Assembly (NCBI RefSeq): GCF_009829325.1
Contig: NZ_VUOS01000006.1
Span: 248,001 to 312,000 of the forward strand
Direction: 5' to 3'
DNA: 64,000 bases
Source of the DNA: Nocardia sp. CY41
Lineage (GTDB): Bacteria > Actinomycetota > Actinomycetes > Mycobacteriales > Mycobacteriaceae
The notes below the pieces were generated by a model. The model was not told the DNA's origin. It did not search any database and worked only from the letters and a program-made list of their open reading frames with translations. Position numbers and translations under genes: made by a program. Positions 44,900 through 55,796 of this stretch are shown one piece after another (position 1 is the stretch's first letter; each line of letters begins with the position of its first letter).

Positions 44900-46309
44900 T
44901 CAGTCGGTCGCCGCCCGCCGCGGCATCATCGCCGCCGCCATGACCATGACCACGGACATCGCCGCGATGGCGACGAAGACCAGATGCACCGCCGAGGCCA
45001 GCGTGGTGGGCAGCGGGTGATCGGTGTGCCCGACCCGTGCGTTCACGATCGCGCCGAACACCGCGACGCCCACCGCGCTGCCGATCGAGCGCGCGAACAT
45101 GTTGGCCGAGGTGACCACACCCCGCTCGGACCACTCGGCGCTGGTCTGCGCGGCGATCAGCGTCGGGGTCGCGACCAGGCCCATGCCGGTGCCGATCACG
45201 AAGCAGGACGCGGCGACCTGCCACAGCGCCGCGTGCTGCGTGATCAGCAGGGTGCTCGCGGCGCCCACCGCTGCCAGGCCGCTACCCAGCAGGGCTGTCG
45301 CGCGAAAGCCGAACCGCAGGTACACCTTTCCGGCTTGGGACGCCGCGAGCGGCCAGCCCAGCGTCAGCGCGCCGACCGTCAGGCCCGCGACGAGCGCGCC
45401 GGTGCCGAGCACGCCCTGGGCGAAGGTCGGCACGTAGGAGGTCGCGCCCAGCACGATCGCGCCGATCAGGACCGACACCAGGCTGCTGGCGATCACCACC
45501 CGACGGCCGAACACCCACAGCGGCAGGATCGGATTCCGCACCCGGCGTTCCACCAGACCGAACAACACGAGCAGGGCGACGCCGCCCGCGAAGATGCCGA
45601 TGCTCACCGGCGAGGACCAGGCCCACGCCTGGCCGCCTTCGAGCAGCCCGAGGATCAACGCACCCGCGCCCACCGTCAGCAGGGCCGCGCCCAGGTAGTC
45701 GACGCGCTGCCTGCGCCGGGGCGCGCTCTCGGCGAAATGGCGTACCAGCATCCATCCGGCCAGCGCGGAGAGCGGCAGATTGATCAGGAAGATCCAGCGC
45801 CAGCCGACGTACTCGGCGAACAGGCCGCCCAGCAGCGGGCCTGCCACGCTCGACATGGCCCATACGCTGGCCAGATAGCCCTGGACCCTGGCGCGTTCGG
45901 ACAGCGTGTACAAGTCGCCCGCGATCGTCATCGTCATCGGCTGGATCGCGCCCGCGCCGATGCCCTGCACGGCGCGGAAGACGATCAGTCCGAGCATGCT
46001 GGTCGCCACGCCGCACAGCAGCGAACCCAGCGCGAACATCGCGATTCCGAACAGGATCACGGGTTTGCGCCCTACGGTGTCGGCGAGCTTGCCGTAGATC
46101 GGCACCGTCACCGCCTGCGCCAGCAGATAGATGGAGAACAACCAGGGGAACTGCGCGAAGCCGCCGAGATTGTCGGTGATGGTGAGCACCGCCGTGGCGA
46201 TGACCGTCGAATCGAGCGCGACCAGCGCGGTGGCCAGCATCAGCGAGCCCAGGATGGCGCCGCGTTCGGAGCGGAACCCCACGGACACCGGCACAGTATC
46301 GGTCGCCAC
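44900..46309 (-). CDS. MFS drug-exporter-type transporter (DHA2 family), 469 aa
   Basis: Fourteen predicted hydrophobic segments. ILGSLMLATALVALDSTVIA is the DHA2 opening and contains D-x-T-V-I; LADTVGRKPVILFGIAMFAL is motif A, and AVQGIGAGAIQPMTMTIAGD is the helix-4/5 motif. GPLLGGLFAEYVGWRWIFLI is motif C, typical of proton-driven efflux pumps such as EmrB/QacA. It may export antibiotics or cell-envelope intermediates. The product is not linked to the RiPP cluster by position. Confidence 0.9.
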   Translation of the reverse strand: MATDTVPVSVGFRSERGAILGSLMLATALVALDSTVIATAVLTITDNLGGFAQFPWLFSIYLLAQAVTVPIYGKLADTVGRKPVILFGIAMFALGSLLCGVATSMLGLIVFRAVQGIGAGAIQPMTMTIAGDLYTLSERARVQGYLASVWAMSSVAGPLLGGLFAEYVGWRWIFLINLPLSALAGWMLVRHFAESAPRRRQRVDYLGAALLTVGAGALILGLLEGGQAWAWSSPVSIGIFAGGVALLVLFGLVERRVRNPILPLWVFGRRVVIASSLVSVLIGAIVLGATSYVPTFAQGVLGTGALVAGLTVGALTLGWPLAASQAGKVYLRFGFRATALLGSGLAAVGAASTLLITQHAALWQVAASCFVIGTGMGLVATPTLIAAQTSAEWSERGVVTSANMFARSIGSAVGVAVFGAIVNARVGHTDHPLPTTLASAVHLVFVAIAAMSVVMVMAAAMMPRRAATD

Positions 46310-46408
46310 CGCGGCCCCTCTCGTTCGCCTGTCTAACCACCTCGAACGACCGTATCCGCTGCCCAGCTATTCCCGCATGGAATTTTTTTCGCCCACCGAA
46401 GCGGGAAA

Positions 46409-46440
46409 GGGCTGCTCACCGGTACTCCGGTGAGCAGCCC
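46409..46440 (-). terminator. Strong terminator hairpin for the aldehyde-dehydrogenase/DUF779 operon
   Basis: GGGCTGCTCACCGG (46409-46422) pairs perfectly with CCGGTGAGCAGCCC (46427-46440) around the loop TACT. It lies 12 bases downstream of the DUF779 stop on the minus strand and is followed on that strand by TTTCCC. Confidence 0.85.
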
Positions 46441-46451
46441 CATGCTCCGGG

Positions 46452-46852
46452 TCAGGGGGACAGATCCGCCCCGGTGGGTGGCGGTTCGGCTTCGAGGAGG
46501 GCGAGTTCCTCGTCGGTGAGCAGCCGCGACCGGATCAGGAACCGCACACCTTCGGGCGCTTCCAGAGAGAATCCGCTGCCCCGGCCGGGCACCACGTCGA
46601 CGGTGAGGTGCGTGTGGCGCCAGTACTCGTACTGGTCGGCGCTCATCCAGAACGGCGTGTCCGCCGCGGGATGTCCCAGCAGCACGTCCGAGGCGCCCAC
46701 CCGGAATTCGCCGCGCGGGTAGCACATCGGTGAACTGCCGTCGCAGCAACCGCCGGACTGGTGGAACATGACCGGACCGTGCTGTTCGATCAGCAGGCGC
46801 AGCAGTTCCTCCGCGGGCCCGGTGAACTCGACGCGCTGGACCGGATCCGGCA

Positions 46853-46853
<1 letters not shown>
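46452..46853 (-). CDS. DUF779 protein, 133 aa
   Basis: Starts MPDPVQRVEFTGPAEELLRL. HQSGGCCDGSSPMCYPRGEF holds the conserved Cys-rich DUF779 motif, followed by DVLLGHPAADTPFWMSADQY and THLTVDVVPGRGSGFSLE. Members are nearly always next to acetaldehyde-type aldehyde dehydrogenases, and the start here overlaps the dehydrogenase stop by one base (TGATG). The Cys-rich motif suggests a metal or thiol role, but function is unproven. Confidence 0.9.
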
Positions 46854-48370
<1,517 letters not shown>

Positions 48371-48474
48371 GGCGGATGACTCCTCGCTGGTTGCGGACGT
48401 GATGCACACGGCGCCACGGCCGTGATGCGGGTCACTATGCCCGGCGAGGGTTGACGAAACGTTGAGGCGCGCAC

Positions 48475-49677
48475 TCAGTCGCGCAGCGCGGCGTGCCGCC
48501 GGGCGGCCGCGAGCGCACGCCTACCGTCGCTCGCGGGGAGCAGGCCCAGCGCGTGTTCGTGCACCTCGACGTCATACGGCGCCCGCTCGCCGTAGCGCAG
48601 CGCGTGCTCGACGTTCCCGCTGGACAGCACCGCGGTGCGCACGCCGACCTCCAGATACTCGCGCCAGTGCACGATGCCCGGCGTATCCGAGTCCGGCAGC
48701 AGCGGCCCGCGATACAGCTCGACGGCCGTGGCGGTGTCGCCCGCTTCGAGCGCCGCGAGCACGTCCACGGCGTCACAAGACAGCGGGCTCACCAGCTGAT
48801 AGACCCGGCTGGTGATGTCGCCGCCGGTAGCCCGCCGCAGATAGGACATCTCCGATTTGAGCGTGCTCGCGCCGACCGGCCGGTCGCCGTACACCGCGAA
48901 ATGCAGGCGTTCGTGGGTGAATCCCTCGGGCTCGAGTGCCAGCAGCGTCAGGATCTCGAGTTGTCTGGGGCGCAGCCGCACGGGCGCGCCGTCGCGGAGG
49001 AGACGGGCCGCGCCGAGGCAGGTCAGCCGGACCCCCGGCGCGGTCGTGCGGTGCTGCAGCTTGGTTTCGATGGCGGTGACCAACGTGCGTGCGGTGGACA
49101 TGGCCAGCGGGTGCGCGCGGTCCCAGGTGGTGGACAGGTCGAGCACACCCAGTTGTCGACCGTTCGCGGCGCGGATCGGGGCGCAGTAACAGACCCAGCC
49201 GTGCAGGGCCGCGACCAAGTGTTCGGCGGAGAACACGGTGTGCGGCCGTTCGGTGCGCAACGCCAGCGACAGTGCGTTGGTGCCCATGTGCGCCTCGTCC
49301 CAGCGACCGCCGGGCGCGAAGTTCACCTGTTCGGCGCGGCGGCGCATGACCGGACCGCCGTGCGACCACAGGATGGTGCCGGTCTCGTCGGTGATCGCCG
49401 CGACGTAGTCCGCGCCTTCGGTGATGTCGCGCAATTGATCGGTCAGCTCGGAAACCGGGATACGCAACGGGGATTCGGCCCAGCGGGCGGCCACGTCGGC
49501 TTCGGCGAGGGGCGCCTGCTCGCAGGCCGGATCGACAGTGCGCAGCGACCGCAGCCACGATTGCGCGACCTCGCTACGCAGCGCGGAGTCACCCTGCGGT
49601 GTCCCGGCGGGTATCCATCGGGACCACTCTTGTTCCAGTGCAGCGCGTCGCTGCGAGAGGGAACTGCGCTGTGCCAT
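48475..49677 (-). CDS. AcoR-like GAF-domain transcriptional regulator, 400 aa
   Basis: The N-terminal ~200 residues hold the sensor region: [20 protein letters not shown], then [20 protein letters not shown] and [20 protein letters not shown], typical of AcoR/GAF activators of acetoin and alcohol catabolism. No AAA+ or Fis domain is present. Instead the C-terminal half has a winged-helix-like region ([20 protein letters not shown], then [16 protein letters not shown]), a composition common in actinobacteria next to DUF779-linked aldehyde dehydrogenases. It probably controls the 46853-48370 gene. Confidence 0.85.
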   Translation of the reverse strand: MAQRSSLSQRRAALEQEWSRWIPAGTPQGDSALRSEVAQSWLRSLRTVDPACEQAPLAEADVAARWAESPLRIPVSELTDQLRDITEGADYVAAITDETGTILWSHGGPVMRRRAEQVNFAPGGRWDEAHMGTNALSLALRTERPHTVFSAEHLVAALHGWVCYCAPIRAANGRQLGVLDLSTTWDRAHPLAMSTARTLVTAIETKLQHRTTAPGVRLTCLGAARLLRDGAPVRLRPRQLEILTLLALEPEGFTHERLHFAVYGDRPVGASTLKSEMSYLRRATGGDITSRVYQLVSPLSCDAVDVLAALEAGDTATAVELYRGPLLPDSDTPGIVHWREYLEVGVRTAVLSSGNVEHALRYGERAPYDVEVHEHALGLLPASDGRRALAAARRHAALRD

Positions 49678-49919
49678 CTCGCGGATCCTGTGTCTTCGCT
49701 CCGATCGTCTTCGTGCCCTCCCATCATGCCCCAGCGCCCGCCCTGGCATTTCGTTTCGGCCTCCCCGCTACAGGCCTGGACGAATCGGCGGTCGACGGTC
49801 GGAACGCCGCGTTCCCCGGCAGCGAGGCGCGTGGGCGTGCTCCTGCCCGGGAATCCCGGCGATGCGACAGGCGATCGGTGTGCGGTCGTCTCACGGCGGC
49901 CGCACACCGTCCCGGCCGA

Positions 49920-50474
49920 TTACGGCGTGGAGAATCCGATCAGCGCACCGATGCCCGCGCCGATCGGAATGGTGACCAGCGCGCCGACCCCGCCCAGGAA
50001 GAAGCCGATCACGGCGCCGATGCCCGCGCCGATGAGGGCGCCGATACCGGCGTTGTACTGCTTGCGCGCGAGCGTCTCGTCCTCGCCGACGAACTGGTTC
50101 AGGCGCTCGGTCGTCGCGGGCGAGCCCACCGGCGTCACCGTGAGGGTGCGGCCGGAATCGGAGATGGCCGGCGCCAGCACGTGCGCCGCGCCGGAGGCCT
50201 GGAACGCCAGGGGCATGGTCGCGACGACCTGTCCCGCTTCGTTGCGAAGCTCGACCGCCCTCGCATCGGTCGTCAACGCGAAGCTGCCCGCGTCCAGGGT
50301 GGTGACCACCCCGGAGCCGTCGGCGGCCGGAGCCGAGGTGAAACCGAGTCCCTGCTCGACGCCGTGCACACCGACCTGCGCGGGCGCCGCGGGCTGGGCG
50401 TGCGCGACGCCCGTCGCTATTCCGGTGGCCCCGACCGCGAGCAGGGCGGTTGCGGCGAATCTGTTGACTCTCAT
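49920..50474 (-). CDS. Secreted protein with C-terminal glycine-zipper helices, 184 aa
   Basis: The signal peptide MRVNRFAATALLAVGATG ends at AHAQ. The mature part has no recognised domain, but its last 45 residues (NAGIGALIGAGIGAVIGFFL and IPIGAGIGALIGFSTP) form two Gly-rich hydrophobic helices with GxxxG spacing. Such zippers allow membrane insertion or oligomerisation. The family is conserved in Nocardia-like genomes by impression only. Function unknown. Confidence 0.75.
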   Translation of the reverse strand: MRVNRFAATALLAVGATGIATGVAHAQPAAPAQVGVHGVEQGLGFTSAPAADGSGVVTTLDAGSFALTTDARAVELRNEAGQVVATMPLAFQASGAAHVLAPAISDSGRTLTVTPVGSPATTERLNQFVGEDETLARKQYNAGIGALIGAGIGAVIGFFLGGVGALVTIPIGAGIGALIGFSTP

Positions 50475-51070
50475 CGTATTTCCCCACTTAGTCGTGTCGG
50501 CCACGAGTGCCGACGGATCCCCAAGATGCCGGTTGTCGGCCCCACCCATTCTGGCCGCAGCGCTTTCTCGAAGCAATCGTTCTGCGAATTTCACGGCAAA
50601 TAGGGGACATCGACTCGCTACGGCCACGCCTGAATTCCACACTGTCAGCACCCGTTTCGTTGTCCAATTCGAGCGGATTGCAGAATGTGTGCTGAATTGC
50701 GTTATCTCGAGCGGAATTCGACCGGCAGCGCGCGTGGAATTATCCATACTCTCAGGCCGACAGTATGTATCGGCGCGTCTTCGATAGGCGAGCGCTGTGC
50801 GGACGCTGAGAGCGTCACGACTCGATTCGGCGGAGGGCGCTCGGCTCTCCTGCTGGGGCGGTCACTCTGCGCAGGAAGGTAGTCGGCGACCGCTGTGCGG
50901 GTGCGGCACTCGTGACCGGGATCGGTTCCGGCTCCTGCCGCGATGCCGGAATGCGCCGGCAGCCAGGTGATTCCGGGATCGCCGCGCGTGCGGGCGCTAC
51001 TGCGATCGCGTGCCGGAACGATCGCGTGGAACCGGAGATCACCTGGCGGACTGTGCGAGAGACCTTCTGG
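50475..51070. other. 596-bp region without a recognised gene
   Basis: No convincing coding sequence on either strand; short open frames lack family features. The segment 50560-50750 is less GC-rich than its surroundings and may hold the promoter of the glycine-zipper gene. A long-distance inverted repeat (CCAGGTGAT near 50967 and ATCACCTGG near 51040) is visible but is widely spaced. Confidence 0.4.
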
Positions 51071-51415
51071 TCAGAACGCGCTTCCGGTGCCGGGCAGCAG
51101 CCAGGCGATGCCCGGCCAGGCGCCGAACGGGCCGCCCCAGTAGCCGAACGGGCTACCCCAGTAGCCGTAGCCGCCCCAGCCGCCGTAGCCGCCCCAGCCG
51201 CCGTAACCGTGGTGCCCCCATCCGCCGTGGCGGTGCCACCCGCCGTGGATCTCCTCGGCCTGGCTCGTCTGGGTGACGGCCTGCTGCTGGGCCACCGCGG
51301 GGGCGGCCATCGCGGGGGCGGCGACCGCGGCGACGGGTGTCAGTGCAAGCGCGGCGATCATCGCCAGGCGGACAACCGCCTGTCGGGCGCGTCCGGTCTC
51401 GGCGTCGTGCATCAT
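51071..51415 (-). CDS. Small secreted Gly/Trp/Tyr/His-rich protein, 114 aa
   Basis: ATG 51415 (MMHDAETG) follows GAGGAAGAA. A signal peptide (LAMIAALALTPVAAVAAPAM) is cleaved near AMA-AP. The mature part is dominated by Gly, Trp, Tyr and His, with repeats GYGGWGGYGGWGGYGYWG encoded by 18-bp units around 51164-51210. Composition suggests a surface-associated or metal-binding structural peptide. No known domain. The aromatic-glycine pattern resembles other uncharacterised actinobacterial secreted peptides. Confidence 0.7.
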   Translation of the reverse strand: MMHDAETGRARQAVVRLAMIAALALTPVAAVAAPAMAAPAVAQQQAVTQTSQAEEIHGGWHRHGGWGHHGYGGWGGYGGWGGYGYWGSPFGYWGGPFGAWPGIAWLLPGTGSAF

Positions 51416-51628
51416 CGGTTCTTCCTCACTTCGGTACGTCTTCGTCCGGTCGGTGACCGATTCGATGGCCATCGACCAATCTCACCAATGCATATCGTAC
51501 CGTTGAACAACGGCACACTCAATGTGGTGCGATCGTGCGAGATTCTCCGGTCGGCACGTCGCCGCTCGTGCCGGGGAGGCGTGCTCGGTAGCGTCTGTGC
51601 AGCGGACCATTCGAAAAGGAGTCGACCG

Positions 51629-52141
51629 ATGGCTACCAGTGCCGATGTGCTGACCGACGCCTACGAGCGGATCAAGGAGGTGGTGCACGAAGCCGTCGAC
51701 GGGCTGGCGGACGACGCCCTTGCCCACCGCGTCGATCCGGGCGCCAACTCGATCGCCTGGCTGATCTGGCATCTGACCCGCGTGCAGGACGATCACATCG
51801 CGGATGTGGCCGGCATCGAGCAGGTATGGACCGCGCAGGGCTGGTATGACCGCTTCGGCCTGCCTCTCGACAAAGGGGCGACCGGTTACGGCGATCGCCC
51901 CGCCGATGTGGCGGTCGTCCAGGCGTCGGCCGAGTTGCTCGCGGGGTACTACGACGCGGTGCACGACCAGACGCTGCGCTTCGTCCGGACACTGCGGGAC
52001 GGCGACCTCGACCGCGTCGTAGACACCCGATGGGACCCACCGGTGACGCTGGGTGTGCGGCTGGTCAGCGTGATCTCCGACGATCTGCAGCACGCGGGTC
52101 AAGCCGCGTTTCTGCGCGGCGTGCTGGAACGGACGGCATAG
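51629..52141 (+). CDS. DinB-family four-helix-bundle protein (DUF664-like), 170 aa
   Basis: Helical bundle with the metal-binding pattern of DinB/YfiT: WLIWHLTRVQDDHIADVAG (first His residues near 50-57) and SDDLQHAGQAAFLRGVLE near the C-terminus (final His). These proteins may act as mycothiol- or bacillithiol-dependent transferases or hydrolases. AAAAGGAG precedes ATG 51629. No operon partner is apparent. Confidence 0.85.
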   Translation: MATSADVLTDAYERIKEVVHEAVDGLADDALAHRVDPGANSIAWLIWHLTRVQDDHIADVAGIEQVWTAQGWYDRFGLPLDKGATGYGDRPADVAVVQASAELLAGYYDAVHDQTLRFVRTLRDGDLDRVVDTRWDPPVTLGVRLVSVISDDLQHAGQAAFLRGVLERTA

Positions 52142-52209
52142 CCGGTCCCGGGAAGTCCGTATCCCGTACCCGCCTGCGCCGTGCCGTAAGTTGATGCCGC
52201 GCAAACCGA

Positions 52210-53640
52210 ATGCACACAGAGAGTGCCGCCGTGGTCGTGAAAAGTGTTCTGATCGGTGTCGCCGTGCTCGTCCTCGTGGGAGTCGTCGTGCTCACGGTGG
52301 TCGGCGCCCACTGGTATGTCTGGCGGCGGCTCGTGCGGGACACGACCGCGGCGGGAACACGCGCGCGACGGGTCGGCACCGCCGCCATGCTCGCGGGTCC
52401 GTTGCTGCTGTTGGGGACGACGGTGGCGGAGCTGGCGTCCGCGCCGTTCGCGGTGGTCCGGATCATCGCCTGGCCCGGCTATCTGTGGGGCGCGTTGTTC
52501 ATGTACCTGCTGTTGGCGCTGGCGATCGGGGAGCCGATTCGGCTCCTGGCGCTGCGCCGGTTCGATGGGGGCCGAGCGGTACGGGAGCCGGACTCTCGTG
52601 CGGATATCGCTTCCTTGTCGGCGCTTGTGGCTGTGCGGGAGTCTCCTTCGCGAGTCGGCTCCGCGCCGGAGCCTCCCGTAGGCGTCTGTTCCGCGTCGGA
52701 AGCGCCTGGGGGAACCGGATTCGTGCCTGCGTCTCCCATAGGAAGCGGGTCGGAGTCGTTGGCGCCTCGGACCTCGCCGGATACGGCTGCTCCGGTCGAG
52801 TCCTCGCCCACGCGGCTACCGCGCCGCGTCTTTGTCTCACGGGTGATGGGCGGCGCCGCTGTCGCCGCCGCGGCGACGACCGTCGGCGTCGGCGCCTACG
52901 GAGTCCTGAACGGACCGAATGTCATGCGTGTCGCGGTGCCGCTGGCGAAGCTGCCGCGCGGGGCCGACGGATTCCGCATCGCGGTGGTCAGCGACGTGCA
53001 TCTCGGCCCGATCCTGGGGCGCGGTTTCGCGGAGCGCGTGGTGCGGACCGTCAACGACACCCGGCCCGATCTCATCGCGGTCGTCGGCGACCTGGTGGAC
53101 GGCAGCGTGGAGCATCTTCGCTCGGCCGTCGAGCCGCTGGCCGGGCTGCGCGCCCGCCACGGCGCGTTCTTCGTGACCGGCAACCACGAGTACTTCTCCG
53201 GCGCCGAGCAGTGGGTGGAGCACGTCCAGGAACTGGGCATGCACCTACTCGCGAACGCACGCACCGAACTACCCGGATTCGACCTCGCGGGCGTCAACGA
53301 CGTGCAGGGCGAACGAACCGGGCAGGGCCCGGACTTCGGCAAGGCGCTCGGTGACCGCGACCGCGACCGCGCCGCCGTGCTGCTGGCGCACCAGCCCGTG
53401 CTGATCGACGACGCGGTGGCGCACGGCGTCGATCTGCAGCTGTCCGGCCACACCCACGGCGGCCAGCTCTGGCCTGGCAATTATCTTGCGGGCCTGGCGA
53501 ATCCGACCGTCGCCGGGTTGGAGCGGTACGGCGACACCCAGTTGTACGTCTCCCGGGGAGCCGGGGCGTGGGGTCCGCCGGTGCGGGTGGGCGCACCGTC
53601 GGACATCACCGTCGTGGAACTCGTCTCGCTGCAGGCGTGA
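52210..53640 (+). CDS. Membrane-anchored metallophosphoesterase with repeat linker, 476 aa
   Basis: The N-terminus has several hydrophobic helices (SVLIGVAVLVLVGVVVLTVV and others). The calcineurin-like phosphoesterase fold follows after about residue 220: VVSDVHLGPILGRGF (D-x-H), VVGDLVDGSVEHL (GD), FVTGNHEYFSG (GNHE) and LSGHTHGGQLW (GHxH). These metal-binding residues are all present. An insert at residues 144-193 consists of ten-residue repeats. Start is ATG 52210; GTG codons shortly after could also start. The homologous YaeI-like family acts on envelope substrates such as UDP-sugars. Confidence 0.87.
   Translation: MHTESAAVVVKSVLIGVAVLVLVGVVVLTVVGAHWYVWRRLVRDTTAAGTRARRVGTAAMLAGPLLLLGTTVAELASAPFAVVRIIAWPGYLWGALFMYLLLALAIGEPIRLLALRRFDGGRAVREPDSRADIASLSALVAVRESPSRVGSAPEPPVGVCSASEAPGGTGFVPASPIGSGSESLAPRTSPDTAAPVESSPTRLPRRVFVSRVMGGAAVAAAATTVGVGAYGVLNGPNVMRVAVPLAKLPRGADGFRIAVVSDVHLGPILGRGFAERVVRTVNDTRPDLIAVVGDLVDGSVEHLRSAVEPLAGLRARHGAFFVTGNHEYFSGAEQWVEHVQELGMHLLANARTELPGFDLAGVNDVQGERTGQGPDFGKALGDRDRDRAAVLLAHQPVLIDDAVAHGVDLQLSGHTHGGQLWPGNYLAGLANPTVAGLERYGDTQLYVSRGAGAWGPPVRVGAPSDITVVELVSLQA
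52639..52758. repeat. In-frame 30-bp tandem repeats in the metallophosphoesterase gene
   Basis: Four to five units of ten residues (ESPSRVGSAP, EPPVGVCSAS, EAPGGTGFVP, ASPIGSGSES, then LAPRTSPDTA) lie between the membrane part and the catalytic domain. The unit of 30 bases keeps frame. Copies have diverged. Confidence 0.7.
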
Positions 53641-53655
53641 CCGCGCCGGTCGCCG

Positions 53656-55149
53656 TCACCCGAACAGGCCGCCCAGTACGCCACCGCTCTGGCCGGCTTC
53701 CTGCCCGCCGCCGGTGCCTCCGACGAACCCGCCGGGCGGCAGCTCGGACGGCTGCACGATGACGAAACCGCGTCCGGAGAACGACAGCGTCATGCCCTCA
53801 CCGGTGCTGCGGCCCATCAGCCGGCCGAGTCCGAACGAATCGTTGCGTTTGATGCCGGTCTGCAGGCTCGATGACCACGCGACCGCCGCCTGCGGGTCGG
53901 CATAGGTGGGCTGGTCGACGTTGAGTACCACCGGCGTGCCGTGCGTGGTGATGGCGATGCGGCCGCGACCGGTGAAGACGCAGTTGAACAATCCGGCGTT
54001 GCTGGCGAAACCGGCGGCTCCCTGCACCATCCGGATGTCATAGCGCAGGGAGGAATCGAAGGCGAGGACGTTGGCGCCGTTGATGGTGAGGCCGTCGGTG
54101 CCGTCCAAGTCGATGGTGTGCACGTCGGCGGCGCCGTTGGCGACGAACAGGTCGCCGTGCCCGGACACCTTCATCAGCGGCACGCCCTCGCCGGTCAGCC
54201 GCTGCTGGATGGCCCGGCCGATCCCGCCCGCCCCGAGCGCCTGGAAATGCAGATCTCCCTGGTAGGCGACCATCGATCCGGCGCGGGCCATGACCTCGCC
54301 GTTGACGGCCACCTTGATCATCTTGCCGCCCTGCTTCTGGATGCCCGCGCCGGTGACTTCGGCGTGGCTGGGGGCGAACAGATCGCTCTGCATCGGCAGT
54401 GCTCCTTGCTGAGGTGAGGGCATCGGGGGTGGCGGCACCGCGGCGGGCGGCGCGGAATAGGCCGGTGGCGTCGGGTAGGAGGGTGGGGGCGCGGGCTGGT
54501 ACGCCGGGGGCGGAGCCGATGGATACGCCGGTGGCGGTTGATGTGCCGGTGGGGGAGCTGATGGATACGCCGGTGGCGGTTGATGTGCCGGTGGGGGAGC
54601 TGATGGATACGCCGGTGGCGGTTGATGTGCGGGTGGGGGAGCCGGAGACGGCTCGTCGTCGATGTTCACGCCGAAAGCCGTTGCGATGCCCGCCAGCCCG
54701 TTGTCGTACCCCTGGCCGACCGCACGCACCTTCCATCCGCCGCCGCGACGGTAGATCTCCACGCACACCACGGCGGTCTCGGTGCTCAGGCCGGTCATCG
54801 GGAAGGCCAACGTGCCGGAGGAGGCGGCGATGGTCGCGCGCAGCGAACCCGCGGCCGCGAAGGTGGGCGGGCCGTTGCCGTCCAGGCTCGCGGTGACGAC
54901 GACACGATCCACATCACCCGGCAGCGCCGTGGTCTGGATGTCCACCGCGTCGCCCGCGCCCTGGCCGTGCCGGTAGGTGACGCCGGGGGCGACCGGTTGA
55001 TTGAAGAAGACGAAGTCGGCGTCGGAGCGCACCCGCCCCGCCGCGTTCAGCAACAGCGCCGATACGTCGACGGGAGCCGAGCAGGTGACGGTCACCGTCA
55101 GCCGATCGCCGGGCGCGGGGCGGTTCTCACCGCGGGCGAGGTCGGTCAC
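53656..55149 (-). CDS. TerD-domain/AIM24-domain fusion with proline-rich linker, about 497 aa
   Basis: The N-terminal ~185 residues match the TerD tellurium-resistance fold: LARGENRPAPGDRLTV, then DFVFFNQPVAPG and YRRGGGWKVRAVGQGYDNG, GLAGIATAFGV. A Pro/Ala/Tyr/His linker of about 85 residues follows. The C-terminal ~220 residues form an AIM24-type beta-sandwich (VNGEVMARAGSMVAYQGDLH, GHGDLFVANGAADVHTIDLD, FGLGRLMGRSTGEG). GTG 55149 was chosen so that the TerD part begins near its usual N-terminus; upstream ATGs to 55308 are possible. No ter operon is adjacent. Confidence 0.85.
   Translation of the reverse strand: MTDLARGENRPAPGDRLTVTVTCSAPVDVSALLLNAAGRVRSDADFVFFNQPVAPGVTYRHGQGAGDAVDIQTTALPGDVDRVVVTASLDGNGPPTFAAAGSLRATIAASSGTLAFPMTGLSTETAVVCVEIYRRGGGWKVRAVGQGYDNGLAGIATAFGVNIDDEPSPAPPPAHQPPPAYPSAPPPAHQPPPAYPSAPPPAHQPPPAYPSAPPPAYQPAPPPSYPTPPAYSAPPAAVPPPPMPSPQQGALPMQSDLFAPSHAEVTGAGIQKQGGKMIKVAVNGEVMARAGSMVAYQGDLHFQALGAGGIGRAIQQRLTGEGVPLMKVSGHGDLFVANGAADVHTIDLDGTDGLTINGANVLAFDSSLRYDIRMVQGAAGFASNAGLFNCVFTGRGRIAITTHGTPVVLNVDQPTYADPQAAVAWSSSLQTGIKRNDSFGLGRLMGRSTGEGMTLSFSGRGFVIVQPSELPPGGFVGGTGGGQEAGQSGGVLGGLFG
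54518..54643. repeat. Three 42-bp tandem repeats in the TerD-AIM24 linker
   Basis: Units start at 54518, 54560 and 54602. The first two are identical; the third differs by two bases near its end. Each encodes PPPAHQPPPAYPSA on the minus strand. In-frame unit length allows linker-length variation between strains. Confidence 0.9.
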
Positions 55150-55499
55150 GGCAGGCCGTCCGATCCGCGGCGGCGTCGTCGGGTTGACATGCGATTCACG
55201 GGGTCCAGTGTGTCGTGTGCCCGCAACCCGCGCCACAGGCATACCGGGGACTACGCACTCACCAGGCGTTTCGTGCCGCGGTAGCCGTGCAGGCAGGCAT
55301 ATGCCCACACGCGATCAGGCGGTGGCCGTGCCCCTTCCGCAGCAGGCGCCGCCGGTCCGGTACCGCGACTCTGCCGCTGCTCGGTGATGCCGGCGACCAA
55401 CTGGCCTGCGGCGCGGCGGTCCCGCATCCGTCCGGGGGCGAAGCACCGCAACGCGGGTGAGCCCGGCCGGGTCGACCGGGCTTTCGTCGCGGATCCGGA
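55150..55499. other. 350-bp region without a recognised gene
   Basis: Upstream of the TerD-AIM24 start (or partly inside it if an earlier ATG is used) and downstream of the small hypothetical gene stop at 55500. No coding feature or clear hairpin is seen. Confidence 0.35.
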
Positions 55500-55796
55500 T
55501 CAGAGCACTTCGGCGTACATGGTGCCGTCGAGGATGCCGAATTCGACCTGCCCGGGGAACAGGGGCAGGGCGCCGGTGGCGTGCTTGCTGTGATTGAGCG
55601 CGATGGTTTCGGTGGCCCATCGGTGCAACGGCTCGGGTAGCCGCAGGACCCGATGGTCGGTGCAGCGAACGTACGGGTAGGTGATCTCGCCGGGCCGGGC
55701 GAGCGGGTTGTGGATGTCGAGCGCGGCGATGTCCAGGACCAGTCCGGTCTGCTTGGCGGAGGCGACGGTCGGTGGCTGCAGTTCGATGTCGTCCAT
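55500..55796 (-). CDS. Hypothetical protein, 98 aa
   Basis: Starts MDDIELQPPTVASAKQTGLV at ATG 55796 and ends MYAEVL. It contains a stretch VLDIAALDIHNPLARPGEIT and HSKHATGALPLFPGQVEFGI. No signal peptide, membrane helix or familiar motif. The codon pattern (strong GC at third positions) supports it as a real gene. Unrecognised. Confidence 0.5.
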   Translation of the reverse strand: MDDIELQPPTVASAKQTGLVLDIAALDIHNPLARPGEITYPYVRCTDHRVLRLPEPLHRWATETIALNHSKHATGALPLFPGQVEFGILDGTMYAEVL

